NCBI GenBank assembly: GCA_041391385.1
Contig: JAWKOD010000005.1
Location: forward strand, 62,001 to 126,000
Origin: CANIGN01 sp041391385
GTDB taxonomy: Bacteria > Bdellovibrionota > UBA2428
Length of the DNA stretch: 64,000 bases
Direction of reading: 5' to 3'
Below the pieces are notes generated by a model. It searched no databases, was not told the origin of the DNA, and saw nothing but the letters and a program-made list of their open reading frames with translations. Positions 63,424 to 64,000 of the stretch are shown here, one piece after another (positions within the stretch are counted from its first letter, which is position 1; each line of letters begins with the position of its first letter). A program made the translations under genes and the position numbers.

Positions 63424-64000
63424 GTGCTCAAGCAGCTAGTTTTAGTCTTTTTATTGTTCTTTAGCTTTAGGGGTGAAGCTTTAGTGTCTGGGTGCTTGAG
63501 AGCCGTTCGCAATGCTTTTGCTACTAAGCGCACATTTCAATTAGATGACTTTAAAAATGAATTAGCTATGCTGAGAAACGAATTTCCACGTCACGGGATA
63601 AGTATTCAAAAAAGACATAAGCGCTTTCTAGAACTCTATAATCTAGGGCGCTTTGATACCCCTGAAAAACTTTTGGCCGCTACGGCGCATTTTTTTGACA
63701 ACCATGAATTTAATTTGAGTGAATTGATCGATAAAAATTTAGATAAAATATTAATACAAAAGCGCTTGGACTTGTTAAAGGAGCCACTTTCTAAAAAAGG
63801 AGAAATCCGATTAAGCAATGAAGTTCCCAAGGATGAAGCTTCATATTACGATTGGCTTTCTCAAGTGATGAATATTTTTCATCACGCTGAGTTGCGAGAT
63901 ATAGCAATGAGCGTGTCCACTAATCCTTTAGCTAGCAATGGTGCTTTTGTAACTCGCTACAAAGCTCAAGTAGAAAATAAAATACAAGAAAGCGAAAATG
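63424..64000 (+). CDS. Exported protein, 3' end outside the window
   Basis: At least 192 aa, open to the right edge. It starts with a GTG at 63424 and a clear signal peptide (LKQLVLVFLLFFSFRGEALVSG). The visible mature part is helical and charged. No family recognised. It is divergent from the GlcD-like gene. Confidence 0.6.
   Translation, partial: MLKQLVLVFLLFFSFRGEALVSGCLRAVRNAFATKRTFQLDDFKNELAMLRNEFPRHGISIQKRHKRFLELYNLGRFDTPEKLLAATAHFFDNHEFNLSELIDKNLDKILIQKRLDLLKEPLSKKGEIRLSNEVPKDEASYYDWLSQVMNIFHHAELRDIAMSVSTNPLASNGAFVTRYKAQVENKIQESEN

Overview
The window looks like chromosomal DNA of a Gram-negative, diderm bacterium. Evidence includes lipoproteins with lipoboxes, an LPS heptose epimerase (hldD), a cbb3-like oxidase, periplasmic M16 peptidases and a beta-barrel-like fragment. 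The elongation factor G is of the spirochaete/planctomycete/deltaproteobacterial spdEFG1 type. The many exported proteins with no recognisable family suggest a Bdellovibrionota/Oligoflexia-like or other former-deltaproteobacterial lineage. That placement is an inference. Genes are tightly packed, short overlaps are common, and GTG/TTG starts are frequent. I saw no rRNA, tRNA, insertion sequence, prophage or CRISPR array.

Layout. 0-5 kb: a LAS-type murein endopeptidase, a 2-oxoacid dehydrogenase E1 alpha subunit with lipA, and two unknown proteins. 5-12.5 kb: a DEAD-box RNA helicase facing a five-gene reverse operon (nadD, active M16 peptidase lipoprotein, inactive M16 partner, CrtI-like FAD oxidoreductase, exported unknown). 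12.5-19.2 kb: an alpha/beta hydrolase, an exported protein-kinase-like protein, obg (frameshifted), rpmA, rplU, a degenerate uracil-DNA-glycosylase homologue and a frameshifted Ser-rich/GLUG-like lipoprotein. 19.4-33 kb: SpoIID-like protein, a possible permuted-papain protein, queA, an exported membrane protein, a Ppx/GppA lipoprotein, miaB, an RDD protein, hldD, an O-methyltransferase and fusA. 33-35.2 kb: a stretch dense in frameshifts (outer-membrane-like protein, two hot-dog dehydratase domains, the 3' end of a coiled-coil exported protein). 36-47.7 kb: a divergent pair of related exported membrane proteins, pgi with an isovaleryl-CoA-dehydrogenase-type enzyme, a reverse-transsulfuration pair, several exported unknowns and a D-lactate-dehydrogenase-like enzyme. 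47.7-55.9 kb: a beta-CASP nuclease and a respiratory cluster. 55.8-63.3 kb: two reverse operons (DinB, DedA/ATP-grasp fusion, YHS, DoxX, NRDE; and a GlcD-like oxidase, Fe-S protein and FAD reductase). The right edge cuts an exported protein.

The most interesting system is the respiratory cluster at 49.1-55.4 kb. A Tat-exported HiPIP and a diheme cytochrome c diverge from a perfect palindrome containing the FNR-family core TGAT-N4-ATCA. They are followed by divergent cbb3-like CcoN and CcoO, no CcoP, seven small overlapping membrane-protein genes, a CBS-pair protein and a Crp/Fnr regulator. That regulator keeps three of the four FNR iron-sulfur cysteines. I read this as an oxygen- or NO-responsive terminal oxidase (or NO reductase) of unusual subunit make-up.

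A technical caution applies throughout. At least seven loci are broken by small indels or a stop, several in homopolymers and one in the normally essential obg. Residual sequencing error is the simplest explanation for most of them.
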